NCBI GenBank assembly: GCA_937892705.1
Contig: CALBGR010000009.1
Span: forward strand, 7,428 to 71,427
From: an uncultured Candidatus Saccharibacteria bacterium
Lineage (GTDB): Bacteria; Patescibacteriota; Saccharimonadia; Saccharimonadales; UBA4665
Direction: 5' to 3'
DNA: 64,000 nucleotides
The translations under genes and the position numbers were made by a program. This document shows positions 43,818 to 51,735 of the stretch, piece by piece (positions within the stretch are counted from its first letter, which is position 1; each line of letters opens with the position of its first letter). Under the pieces are notes generated by a model that had not been told where the DNA came from, did no database searches, and saw only the letters and a list, made by a program, of their open reading frames with translations.

Positions 43818-44470
43818 GGGTTTGCAGTAGTTTCAGCTGTATCGGCAGTAGCATTGTCTATAAGTTCGTTGATTTTTCTTCGGTATATATACTCACCAGC
43901 TACGCCAACTGCGGTACCAAGGGACATGAGAAGCAGTGCGCCGCGACGTACTCGTCTGTCTCTATAGTGAGTAGCTGCTAGGCTGGCGGTAAGCTGTAGG
44001 GCTGTTTTGGTTTTGTTGATTTTGATTGCTTTGAGTGCTTCCGGATCGATCCTGGAATTTTGAACCCTTTGCCTATCTGCTGCCATACGTGCATCGCGCC
44101 ACTGAGATACTACAAAGTTACTTGCTGCAACTGCTGCAGACGTATAGTCTTTTTGTCGAATGAAACGAACAACCAAGCCTCTCATAATAGCATTGGCAAA
44201 TCGCTTATCGGCTTGGGGATCTTTTACGGCGCCTTCGGGCCTGGTAGGAACTCCCAGCAGCTTTGCGCCGCGGCGGGCAAGGGAGCCATCGGCAGCTTCC
44301 GTAAAGACTTCAATTGCTTCTGCTGCGGTAACCACTGGATTTTCATCGGTTGCGCCGATCATTACATCAAAACAAGGACCGGTGTGGTAGCGAAAATTAG
44401 TCAGGGCATCAGCAGCATCCATTAAAAGGGTGCCACGGTGTCTTTGTTCGTTGTTTCTTGTCTGATTCAT
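43814..44470 (-). CDS. CDP-alcohol phosphatidyltransferase-like protein, partly degenerated
   Basis: 218 residues. The family signature DGxxAR...GxxxDxxxD is present as DGSLAR, then GAVKDPQAD after a longer gap (13 residues in place of 8). Downstream KTKTALQLTASL matches the KLKTALQ block of PgsA-type enzymes, and LTNFR near residue 25 matches the usual LTxxR. Unlike true members, the expected membrane helices are only weakly hydrophobic. It may be a divergent phospholipid synthase or a soluble derivative. ATG 44470 has TACATT eight nt upstream. Overlaps the rnj stop by 4 nt. Confidence 0.6.
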   Translation of the reverse strand: MNQTRNNEQRHRGTLLMDAADALTNFRYHTGPCFDVMIGATDENPVVTAAEAIEVFTEAADGSLARRGAKLLGVPTRPEGAVKDPQADKRFANAIMRGLVVRFIRQKDYTSAAVAASNFVVSQWRDARMAADRQRVQNSRIDPEALKAIKINKTKTALQLTASLAATHYRDRRVRRGALLLMSLGTAVGVAGEYIYRRKINELIDNATADTAETTANP

Positions 44471-44519
44471 TATGCGTAAATGTACTGATAAGTTTTCGAG
44501 GATGCAAGCATAAGCAATA

Positions 44520-44548
44520 TTGACAAATGTTGATATTTTTGCTATAAT
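44520..44548 (+). promoter_or_regulatory. Perfect consensus sigma-70 promoter of the 44555 gene
   Basis: TTGACA (44520-44525), 17-nt spacer, TATAAT (44543-44548), six nt before the ATG. 26 of 29 bases match the ftsK promoter at 44787-44815. Confidence 0.9.
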
Positions 44549-44554
44549 ATAAAA

Positions 44555-44776
44555 ATGGTTAGACAATACGAAGCGCGATCAGATGCATTACCTTCAAGGC
44601 AAGTAAGCGAACTTGCCGTGGCTGCAGCATTTCATCCAGGGTTGTCGAGATATCTCGAAACTGCTGCGCTTGCTGCTTGCGCGGCAGCTGAACACCCCGA
44701 AGATGAAACAGCACAACATGTCTTTGAGCGTGCTCAGGATTTGGTGAGGGAATATCTCAATAACCCTCACGAGTGA
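44555..44776 (+). CDS. Small Ala/Glu-rich hypothetical protein
   Basis: 73 residues, likely all-helical (SELAVAAAFHPGLSRYLETAALAACAAA in outline; FERAQDLVREYL). Not recognised. It has one of the strongest promoters in the window and no leader, and it is followed by a near-copy of the same promoter in front of ftsK. That makes a real, well expressed gene likely despite the size. Confidence 0.65.
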   Translation: MVRQYEARSDALPSRQVSELAVAAAFHPGLSRYLETAALAACAAAEHPEDETAQHVFERAQDLVREYLNNPHE

Positions 44777-44786
44777 GTATAAGACA

Positions 44787-44815
44787 TTGACAAAAGTTGT
44801 AATTTTTGCTATAAT
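44787..44815 (+). promoter_or_regulatory. Perfect consensus promoter upstream of ftsK
   Basis: TTGACA (44787-44792), 17-nt spacer, TATAAT (44810-44815). A second, weaker -10 (TAAAAT) lies nine nt before the ftsK ATG, so a leaderless start is also possible. Confidence 0.85.
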
Positions 44816-44865
44816 TTAATTATAGGCTAAATTTTTAACGCGTTGTTTGATAAAATAAAGCGGTA

Positions 44866-47055
44866 ATGGCAAAAAAGAAAAAACAAACACGAAAGAAAAA
44901 AGTTGAAGCGGTAGCACCAAGTGAACACTCGGCTTTCTGGGCATACTCGGGAGCTATTTTATTGTTTATCGCGGCGCTGTTTTTGCTGCTTGGCGGTTTT
45001 GGTACGGGCGGTAAATTACCAATTGGCATGTTCAAAGGGGTGTATGTAGCGCTGGGATGGGCAGCGTATATAGCACCAGTAGCACTTATATATTGGGGTG
45101 TGTATAAATTCACCAGTGAAGACCGGCGTATTCCATTGCCGAAATTGGCTGTCATGATAGCGGTGTTGGTATCAAGCGCCAGTTTTTTCTTTACAATGTT
45201 TGCGACACAAGCTGCGGACGGCAGCTGGGAAGGCGGTCACGGCGGTTGGATTGGTAGCATTGTTGGCGCGGCGGTTCTGCAGGCACTTGATAAAATACCG
45301 GCAGCTATCATCTTCTTTGTTTCAACGGTGTTAGCGATATTTTATGCCTTTAGTATTTCACCGAAGGTTATCTTAAAGTTGGCAGAGCCGTTTAAGCGTC
45401 GTGAGCGTGATACCGATATCAACGAGCTGAAGGCGAAGGCGGCAGAAAGTGGTTTCAAACTCAATGAAGGCGTACCGGTGGAGCGTCATGAAGATGATAA
45501 AAAAGCATCACCACGGCTGAGTTCGCTGCGAAATACCGCAACCAAGCTGACCGCGAAAGAAAATCATGAGGCGCTCACCACGGTCAGTGATCCTGACTGG
45601 CAATTGCCACCGATTAGTTTACTTAACCAAAAACAGGACAAGGCTGATGCCGGTGATGTGAATGCGAATGCGCAGATTATCCATGATACGTTTGCGAACT
45701 TTAATATTGATGTGGAAATGGAAGGGGCAAATGTCGGCCCACGTGTCACACAATATACATTGAAGCCGCCAACAGGGGTGAAGTTGACGCGAATTACGGC
45801 ATTGGAGAATAACCTTGCGCTTGATTTGGCCGCACACTCTATTCGTATCGAGGCGCCGATTCCTGGTAAGCGTGCTGTTGGTATTGAAGTGCCGAATGTT
45901 AAGGCGGCAACAGTGCGTATTAGTTCACTGTTGCAGTCCAGTGAGTTTGCGGCAATTAAAAGTCCGCTAGGATTTGTGATCGGTAAGGATATTGCCGGTA
46001 AACCAATTGTCGCTGATTTGGCGAAAATGCCGCACCTTTTGGTGGCTGGTCAGACTGGTTCTGGTAAGTCGGTGATGATCAATACGATCTTAACAAGCTT
46101 GCTCTATCGTAATTCACCATCAGACTTGAAGCTGATCCTGGTAGATCCGAAGCAGGTGGAGATGGCGCCATATCAGGACATTCCGCATCTCTTAACACCG
46201 GTAATTAACGAGCCAGAAAAGTGTATCAGTGCGCTGAAGTGGGCGGTGGCGGAAATGGAACGCCGCCTGCGCACTATGGCTGAAGTGGGTAAGCGTAATA
46301 TCATCGAGTACAACAATCTCAAAAAAGAAGAAGGTATGCCGTACATCGTGGTGGTGATTGATGAGTTGGCTGATCTGATGATGATGGCGGCGCGTGATGT
46401 TGAGGCGCTGATTGTGCGATTAGCGCAGAAAGCACGTGCAGCAGGTATTCACCTAGTACTTGCAACGCAGCGTCCGTCAGTTGATGTTATCACCGGTTTG
46501 ATCAAGGCAAACGTACCAGCACGTATTGCCTTTACGGTGGCAAGCCAGGTTGACTCACGAACGATTATTGACCAGGTTGGCGCAGAAAAATTGCTTGGCC
46601 GTGGTGACATGCTCTTGCTGACCAGTGATATGCCGAAACCAAAACGTGTTCAGGCAGCACTGATTGAAGATGGCGAAACCGCAAAGGTGACTGACTTTAT
46701 TCGCCAGCAGCGCGCGCCGCAGTATGATGATGAAGTGGTGAGCCAGCCAGTACAACTCAATGGCAAGGGTGGTATTATCGCTGATGGTGGCGGTGGTGAT
46801 GCGAGTGATGATGATCTGTTTCGTGATGCAGTACGTGTGGTGATTGAAGCGCGTAAAGCCAGCACCAGCTTGTTACAGCGTAAACTTCGTATCGGCTATG
46901 GCCGTGCGGCGCGTCTCATAGAGACTATGGAAGAGCAGGGTATTATCGGGCAGGCTGACGGTAGTCGACCACGCGATGTATTGGTGAGCAGTATGGAAGA
47001 TGTTTTTGGCGGTGGTGCAACTGATACTCAGCAGGATACAGAGGCGAATATCTGA
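44866..47055 (+). CDS. ftsK: DNA translocase FtsK/SpoIIIE
   Basis: 729 residues. Four membrane helices in the first 170 residues, a short linker, the alpha/beta motor domain (AGQTGSGKS Walker A near 390, VVVIDELADLMM Walker B, ATQRPSVDVITGLIKANVP) and the C-terminal gamma winged helix (SLLQRKLRIGYGRAARLIE). Pumps chromosome ends through the division septum. No long Pro/Gln linker as in E. coli, closer to SpoIIIE. Two promoters seem to feed it. Confidence 0.98.
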   Translation: MAKKKKQTRKKKVEAVAPSEHSAFWAYSGAILLFIAALFLLLGGFGTGGKLPIGMFKGVYVALGWAAYIAPVALIYWGVYKFTSEDRRIPLPKLAVMIAVLVSSASFFFTMFATQAADGSWEGGHGGWIGSIVGAAVLQALDKIPAAIIFFVSTVLAIFYAFSISPKVILKLAEPFKRRERDTDINELKAKAAESGFKLNEGVPVERHEDDKKASPRLSSLRNTATKLTAKENHEALTTVSDPDWQLPPISLLNQKQDKADAGDVNANAQIIHDTFANFNIDVEMEGANVGPRVTQYTLKPPTGVKLTRITALENNLALDLAAHSIRIEAPIPGKRAVGIEVPNVKAATVRISSLLQSSEFAAIKSPLGFVIGKDIAGKPIVADLAKMPHLLVAGQTGSGKSVMINTILTSLLYRNSPSDLKLILVDPKQVEMAPYQDIPHLLTPVINEPEKCISALKWAVAEMERRLRTMAEVGKRNIIEYNNLKKEEGMPYIVVVIDELADLMMMAARDVEALIVRLAQKARAAGIHLVLATQRPSVDVITGLIKANVPARIAFTVASQVDSRTIIDQVGAEKLLGRGDMLLLTSDMPKPKRVQAALIEDGETAKVTDFIRQQRAPQYDDEVVSQPVQLNGKGGIIADGGGGDASDDDLFRDAVRVVIEARKASTSLLQRKLRIGYGRAARLIETMEEQGIIGQADGSRPRDVLVSSMEDVFGGGATDTQQDTEANI

Positions 47056-47141
47056 CGCAGTAAATTTTACTATTGCAGCATAAGCGTAAACGTTTTACTA
47101 TAGAGTTATAAAACAAAGATCGCCACAAACAGGAGGGATTG

Positions 47142-47294
47142 ATGCGGAAGAGTGTTGCTGTTTTTGAGAGACTTGCAGCACATTCAGACGCCTCAATTCT
47201 TCCGCCAGGTCAGGTTGTTTTTGTCCGTGCGCTGCATGCACATCCGGCTTTTCAAGGCCGGATTTTTTATGTCATGGGAGTAGGAAATGGCTGA
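47142..47294 (+). CDS. Small ORF with an internal terminator-like hairpin
   Basis: 50 codons from ATG 47142 (AGGAGGG six nt upstream, one of the best ribosome sites here) to TGA 47292-47294, starting MRKSVAVFERLAAH. It overlaps the next gene's ATG by 8 nt. Inside it lies a terminator-like hairpin at 47242-47263. The layout resembles a leader peptide with attenuation, but no run of regulatory codons is seen; it may simply be a small coupled gene. Confidence 0.45.
   Translation: MRKSVAVFERLAAHSDASILPPGQVVFVRALHAHPAFQGRIFYVMGVGNG
47242..47263 (+). terminator. Terminator-like hairpin inside the small ORF
   Basis: atccggc / gccggat with an 8-nt loop, followed by ttttttat. If active it would end transcription 24 nt before the start of the 47287 gene. 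Confidence 0.6.
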
Positions 47295-47994
47295 GGTAGC
47301 ACGCTTACCCCGCCATCGAGGAGATATTGCAGGCGAGCCTGGATTACCGCCAAGGGATGCGTGGCTGATCGATCCTGAAAAAACCAAATTAGCTACTCCA
47401 GTAGATAGTCGAGGGCTGGTGATACCCGAAGAACTTATTGAAACGGTAAAAAGTACGATAGCTGCCGACTATGATTGGCCGCGGCATTTAAGCATACATC
47501 ATTTGTATTATGAAGGGTATTTGTACAAGAGCACGATACGTCAGTCGTTTCGGGAGTTGCCGATAAACAAGGCACTTTTGCCACGCGTATTTGAAAACTG
47601 GTTGCACAAGGTTATGGTTCCGCCTGAAGTGCCGACAGAAGAGGTGATGCTGCAAAGGATGGAATCATGGCATGTTGCAAAAAGCTTATTTAAGAGTGTG
47701 CGTAAAATGACCGTATGGGAGCGGCGGGCGCGTCGACGGGCGCAGTTACTGAGGGATTGTCCAGATATTTTGCCGCCTGAGTATGGTCAGGAAGACATCA
47801 TTGGTCAAGAGTATTTTGACAGCATTATGGAAACTCATTTTAAGGGGATTGAACATGGATTGGATCGTTTACGGTCTTTGCCAGCTGAAATGCGGCTGAT
47901 TGATCCAAATGCGAGTGACGAGGATTTGAAAAAGGGATTAGGTAAGCTGGTGGTGCCGCAAGCGCTGCAGCTCGTTGATCTTGTGGCGGCTTAG
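47287..47994 (+). CDS. Hypothetical cytoplasmic protein
   Basis: 235 residues, not recognised. Charged, Arg-rich, no membrane segment; contains WPRHLSIHHLYYEG, RQSFRELPINKALLP and WERRARRRAQLL, the last a possible RNA-binding helix. GGGAGTAGG precedes the ATG. Translation is likely coupled to the small ORF before it, and rpsF starts 91 nt later with its own promoter overlapping the end. Confidence 0.65.
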   Translation: MAEVARLPRHRGDIAGEPGLPPRDAWLIDPEKTKLATPVDSRGLVIPEELIETVKSTIAADYDWPRHLSIHHLYYEGYLYKSTIRQSFRELPINKALLPRVFENWLHKVMVPPEVPTEEVMLQRMESWHVAKSLFKSVRKMTVWERRARRRAQLLRDCPDILPPEYGQEDIIGQEYFDSIMETHFKGIEHGLDRLRSLPAEMRLIDPNASDEDLKKGLGKLVVPQALQLVDLVAA

Positions 47995-48023
47995 TTGACT
48001 AACAGAGGTAATTTTGGTAGAAT
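47995..48023 (+). promoter_or_regulatory. rpsF promoter
   Basis: TTGACT (47995-48000), 17-nt spacer, TAGAAT (48018-48023), directly after the preceding stop codon. Confidence 0.75.
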
Positions 48024-48040
48024 AAGCAAGTTATTAACTC

Positions 48041-48067
48041 AGCTTGCAGCGGATATGCGTGCAGGCT
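48041..48067 (+). promoter_or_regulatory. rpsF leader hairpin
   Basis: agcttgca pairs with tgcaggct (one G-T) around an 11-nt loop, 18 nt before the GTG start. Leaders of rpsF often bind the S6:S18 complex as feedback; the known CCG-containing motif is not obvious here, so the role is inference. Confidence 0.4.
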
Positions 48068-48085
48068 TTAACCAAAGGAGGAAGC

Positions 48086-48466
48086 GTGAACCAATACGAA
48101 ATCGCTATTTTGTATGACCCAGATCTAGAAATTGATCTGGAAAAAGCTACCGCACGGGTAGAAAAAATTTTTACCGACAATGGCGGTAAAATCATAAATA
48201 TTGATAACTGGGGTAAGCGCAAGCTGGCATACCCAATCAAGAAAAACGAATCTGCGGTGTATGTGTTCTATACCATAGAGGCTCCTGCACAAAGCGTACG
48301 CAAGATTGAAAGTACGCTTAACATCACCGACGAGGTAATTCGTTTCTTGATTACTCGCCCAGATCTTAAGGCGATTGCTAAGGCTGAGGCTCAAAAAGCA
48401 AAGCAGGCAGCACGTCGTGATGCTGATAGCGATGAAGAGGCCGAAGACAAAGAAGACGAAAAGTAA
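48086..48466 (+). CDS. rpsF: Ribosomal protein S6
   Basis: 126 residues. I take GTG 48086 as start: AAAGGAGG lies six nt upstream and the protein then begins VNQYEIAILYDP, the normal S6 N-terminus. The S6 core (WGKRKLAYPIKKN, FLITRPDL) is followed by an Ala/Lys then acidic tail (DSDEEAEDKEDE). First gene of rpsF-ssb-rpsR, the usual order. Confidence 0.97.
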   Translation: MNQYEIAILYDPDLEIDLEKATARVEKIFTDNGGKIINIDNWGKRKLAYPIKKNESAVYVFYTIEAPAQSVRKIESTLNITDEVIRFLITRPDLKAIAKAEAQKAKQAARRDADSDEEAEDKEDEK

Positions 48467-48540
48467 TATACTAAAAACATTAATAAATTAGGCAGCCTGG
48501 GTGTGACCGATACCAAGTAAGCCCGGCTAAGGAGGGGTGC

Positions 48541-48996
48541 ATGGCACGGAGTGTCAACCAAGTTATTTTAATGGGGAATCTAACACGTGATCCGGAGCTT
48601 CGGAACACACCAAGCGGCCAGAGTGTGTGTAGTTTCAGCCTTGCGCTGAACCGTGCATACAAAGACCAAACTGGCGAGTGGAAAGAAGCAACTGATTATG
48701 TGGATATTGTGGCATGGGGGCCACTAGGTGAACGTGTCGCGCAGTACCTGAGTAAGGGCCGCCGTTGTCTAGTGCAGGGGCGTTTGCAAAGTCGCAGCTG
48801 GGAGCAAGATGGTCAAAAGCGCAGCAAAGTAGAAGTGCTTGCCAATGATGTGACCTTTCTTGATAGCCGAGGTGGCAGTGACAACAACGGTAACACTGAC
48901 GCTGCTGAAGCGACGACTCCTTCATCACAGAAAGATGACGTTGTTATCGAGGACATTACCGATGAACCAATTAATCTCGATGACATTCCTTTCTAG
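48541..48996 (+). CDS. ssb: Single-stranded DNA-binding protein
   Basis: 151 residues. OB fold (MGNLTRDPELRNTPSGQSV, FSLALNR, DIVAWGPLGE, GRLQSRSWE) with a disordered linker and the acidic tip DLDDIPF-type ending NLDDIPF that recruits other replication and repair proteins. AAGGAGG nine nt before ATG. The 74-nt gap after rpsF can fold a small hairpin (gcc-t-ggg / cccggc). Confidence 0.98.
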   Translation: MARSVNQVILMGNLTRDPELRNTPSGQSVCSFSLALNRAYKDQTGEWKEATDYVDIVAWGPLGERVAQYLSKGRRCLVQGRLQSRSWEQDGQKRSKVEVLANDVTFLDSRGGSDNNGNTDAAEATTPSSQKDDVVIEDITDEPINLDDIPF

Positions 48997-49086
48997 CAAA
49001 TTGTTGACCGTATATAACTAAGCGAAAGTCTGTGTCAAAGTTTGTTAGAAACCCCCTAACTATAAATAGGAGAAAGGAAATAGGTT

Positions 49087-49290
49087 ATGGCAAAGATTTT
49101 TAAACACAAGACAGACGTAGCATATTTTGATTACAAAGATGTAAAAACGCTGCAGCGATTCGTAAATGCGTATGGTCAGATAGAATCACGCAAGAAAACT
49201 GGCTTGACTGAAAGTCAGCAGCGTCGTCTTGCACGTGCGATTAAGCGTGCGCGTCATATCGCACTGTTGCCATTTGTAGCAAATAATTAG
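49087..49290 (+). CDS. rpsR: Ribosomal protein S18
   Basis: 67 residues. Core [23 protein letters not shown] (in short: [10 protein letters not shown]), [26 protein letters not shown]. No N-terminal Cys-type zinc motif, as in C-minus S18 proteins. AGGAGAAAGG before ATG. Third gene of the rpsF operon. Confidence 0.97.
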   Translation: MAKIFKHKTDVAYFDYKDVKTLQRFVNAYGQIESRKKTGLTESQQRRLARAIKRARHIALLPFVANN

Positions 49291-49327
49291 TTCGCTCTAT
49301 ACCCCTTAAGGGGCGTATACTTAGAGT

Positions 49328-49579
49328 ATGAATAAAAAAGCGGTCATCGATAAGATTTTAAAGGCTTACGACGCACGAAGCTCGAACATTATTGATGCAA
49401 GTAGTGGCGCTGCCTGGATGTTTCAGGCGCGACCTTTTCAGCAGGAGCTGAACAGTGCGATTACAGCCTGGTTAGAGGACCGTGACCCAAAACCGTTGCA
49501 AGGTGTTGTGATGGCTATGCAGACAATGGGTGTGTTTACGTCAAAAGAAGCAACAGTACTATTACAAAGTATCAAGTAA
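49328..49579 (+). CDS. Small hypothetical protein upstream of efp
   Basis: 83 residues, helical, not recognised (KAVIDKILKAYDARSSN; WLEDRDPKPLQGVVMAMQTMG). TATACT ends six nt before the ATG, giving a leaderless start of a run of four closely spaced genes with efp, a 44-codon gene and tlyA. Confidence 0.65.
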   Translation: MNKKAVIDKILKAYDARSSNIIDASSGAAWMFQARPFQQELNSAITAWLEDRDPKPLQGVVMAMQTMGVFTSKEATVLLQSIK

Positions 49580-49593
49580 CCAGGAGAAATACC

Positions 49594-50160
49594 GTGGCAT
49601 TATCAATTACTGATCTCAAAAAAGGTACACTTTTTCAGCTAGATGGCGAACCATATCGCGTTGTTGATTACAACCAGAAGGTTATGGGTCGCGGTGGTTC
49701 AATCGTTAATGTTCGAATTAAAAGTTTGATCGACGGTAAGGTGCTGGATAAAACTTTTAAGGGAAACGAGCAGCTTGATAGTGCAGATGTCACAAACCAA
49801 AGCGTTCAGTACCTCTACAACGATGGTAACACCTACTATTTTATGAACGAAGAAACGTTTGAACAGTTTGAGGTGTCGAGTGATTTGGTAGGTGACAGTG
49901 CTGGGTACATGAAAGAAGGCGATCGCTTGCAGCTACAGTTTTTTGATGGTCGCCCAATTAGCGTGGAACTACCAAAAAATGTACCGCTGAAAGTGACCTA
50001 CACGGAAAACGTAGTAAAGGGTGACACGACGAGTAGCGTTACAAAAGATGCTACACTAGAAACAGGTATCGTAATCAAGGTACCGGCATTTATTAAGCAG
50101 GGTGATGTTATCTCGGTCGATACCACTACCGGTGCGTATCGCGAGCGTGTGAAGGAGTAA
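49594..50160 (+). CDS. efp: Elongation factor P
   Basis: 188 residues, three beta-barrel domains. Relieves ribosome stalling at polyproline. Starts at GTG (AGGAGA upstream). The loop that carries the modified Lys34 in E. coli (PGKG) reads VMGRGGS, so the tip residue is Arg, unmodified or modified by an unknown route; no earP, epmA or ymfI-like gene is near. KGDTTSS, LETGIVIKVPAFIKQGD are conserved. Confidence 0.96.
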   Translation: MALSITDLKKGTLFQLDGEPYRVVDYNQKVMGRGGSIVNVRIKSLIDGKVLDKTFKGNEQLDSADVTNQSVQYLYNDGNTYYFMNEETFEQFEVSSDLVGDSAGYMKEGDRLQLQFFDGRPISVELPKNVPLKVTYTENVVKGDTTSSVTKDATLETGIVIKVPAFIKQGDVISVDTTTGAYRERVKE

Positions 50161-50163
50161 CAT

Positions 50164-50298
50164 ATGGCAAAAGCAACCGGTGAACAACACAAGAACCACA
50201 ATATAGGAAAGGTTGTTGAAAATGCCGCCTGGGCGATTGTTGCTATGTATGCAGGTGCGATTGCATTAGATGCATTTGATGTTGGTTTTTCTCTGTAA
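50164..50298 (+). CDS. Small membrane-like protein between efp and tlyA
   Basis: 44 codons, ATG 50164 to TAA 50296-50298: a His/Lys/Asn-rich head (KATGEQHKNHN) then a hydrophobic segment (AAWAIVAMYAGAIALDAF). GGAG lies nine nt upstream, inside the efp end, and tlyA starts five nt after the stop, so it fits tightly into the operon. Family unknown. Confidence 0.6.
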   Translation: MAKATGEQHKNHNIGKVVENAAWAIVAMYAGAIALDAFDVGFSL

Positions 50299-50303
50299 CT
50301 GAT

Positions 50304-51026
50304 ATGAAAATCCGTCTTGACCAAGCTGTAGTAAAAAAGGGATTGGTGTCCACGCGCAGTCAGGCTGAAACATATATTAAGCTTGGCAAAGTGAAGGTTG
50401 ATAATAAAGTTATTACTAAGCCTGGGTTTTTAGTATCTGCACAGGCTGCGATTAAACTCACAACCACCGAACAGTATGTTAGTCGTGCGGGGTTGAAACT
50501 CGCAAGTATAGCAAGGCAATTCAAGGTAGATTTTAGAAATAAAACTGTTTTAGATGTCGGCAGTAGTACGGGCGGTTTTACCGATTATGCGTTGCAGCAT
50601 GGTGCGAAAAAGAGTATTGCAGTTGATGTGGGCACGAATCAGCTGCACCCTATGCTGCGTACTGATCCGCGGGTTGAGCTGCATGAACAGACGGATATTC
50701 GTGATTTTGTAACCGATCAGCAGATTGATATTGTAGTGATCGATGTATCGTTTATTTCGCTTAGGCAAATTTTGCCGTCGGTTGCCAAGCTTTCAAATAA
50801 CAATACCGATATTCTCGCGATGGTGAAGCCGCAGTTTGAAGCGGTTGCTGAAAATATGAAACACAAAGGTGTTATTAAAAACGATAGAATGCGCCGCGAT
50901 ATTTTAAAACATTTCGAGACTTGGGCAAGTAAGCGTTTTGTGATTGTAAATAAAGCAGATTCAGCTGTTGCTGGGGAAAAAGGAAATCTTGAGCGTTTTT
51001 ATCATTTACGCATCGTAAAACCATAA
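50304..51026 (+). CDS. tlyA: TlyA-type rRNA 2'-O-methyltransferase
   Basis: 240 residues. N-terminal S4 RNA-binding domain (RLDQAVVKKGLVSTRSQAETYI in part), conserved YVSRAGLKL, then an FtsJ-like methyltransferase: SAM loop DVGSSTGGFTDYALQ, VIDVSFISLRQ, VKPQFEA, the family's K-D-K-E set. In other bacteria it methylates 16S and 23S rRNA. No secretion signal. Confidence 0.93.
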   Translation: MKIRLDQAVVKKGLVSTRSQAETYIKLGKVKVDNKVITKPGFLVSAQAAIKLTTTEQYVSRAGLKLASIARQFKVDFRNKTVLDVGSSTGGFTDYALQHGAKKSIAVDVGTNQLHPMLRTDPRVELHEQTDIRDFVTDQQIDIVVIDVSFISLRQILPSVAKLSNNNTDILAMVKPQFEAVAENMKHKGVIKNDRMRRDILKHFETWASKRFVIVNKADSAVAGEKGNLERFYHLRIVKP

Positions 51027-51048
51027 GCAGAAATGCTACACTGGTAGT

Positions 51049-51735
51049 ATGTATTTTAAGAGTCGCGAAGCAGCGGGTAGGCTTTTGGCGAGTCAAATAA
51101 CGAAGAGGTACAGTCAAGAGCCATGTGCCATCGTTGCACTAAATGATGGCGGTGTAGTGGCTGGTATGCAGATTGCCCAAAAACTGCATTGCGTGGTGAT
51201 GATGCTTGCTACCGCTATGATAAAATTACCGCGCGAAGAAAAGGTTTTAGGAGGTATCACTGCAGACGGTACATTTGCGTACAGTACTATGTATGCAAAG
51301 CCGTATATTGAGGAGCTGACAGCTGAATATCATAATTTTATTGAGCAGGAAAAGCTTCACCGTATTAACGAAATGCACCGAGTCAGTGGTGAGGGTGATT
51401 TGATTCGACGTGATTTGCTAGAAAAATGTCACATTATTTTAGTGAGCGATGGTTTGTGGGATAGCTTTAGTTTGGATCTAGCATTTGAGTTTCTAAAACC
51501 GATAGATTATAGGAGCGTAATTGTTGCTACGCCGCTTGCGAGTATACCAGCAGTTGATAGGATGCATGTCATGGCAGACGATATTTATTGTCTTAATGTG
51601 ATTGAGGATTTTTTCGGTACCGATCATTATTATGATGTTCAAGATGTTCCGCCGCATGAAAAAATCATTGCCACAATTGAACAAATGGTTAAGTCTTGGG
51701 AAGTTAGTATAAACTTAGGTGAGAAATCGTTGTAG
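51049..51735 (+). CDS. Phosphoribosyltransferase-like protein
   Basis: 228 residues with a type-I PRTase outline: IVALNDGGVVAGMQIA (normally ALPRGGVPVA), HIILVSDGLWDSFSL in place of the PRPP loop VLVDDGIATG, and C-terminal CLNVIEDFFGTDHYYDV as in COG1926 proteins. The PRPP loop lacks its second acid and Thr-Gly, so catalysis is doubtful. TACACT six nt before ATG. The end overlaps the convergent Crp-like gene by 21 nt. Confidence 0.75.
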   Translation: MYFKSREAAGRLLASQITKRYSQEPCAIVALNDGGVVAGMQIAQKLHCVVMMLATAMIKLPREEKVLGGITADGTFAYSTMYAKPYIEELTAEYHNFIEQEKLHRINEMHRVSGEGDLIRRDLLEKCHIILVSDGLWDSFSLDLAFEFLKPIDYRSVIVATPLASIPAVDRMHVMADDIYCLNVIEDFFGTDHYYDVQDVPPHEKIIATIEQMVKSWEVSINLGEKSL

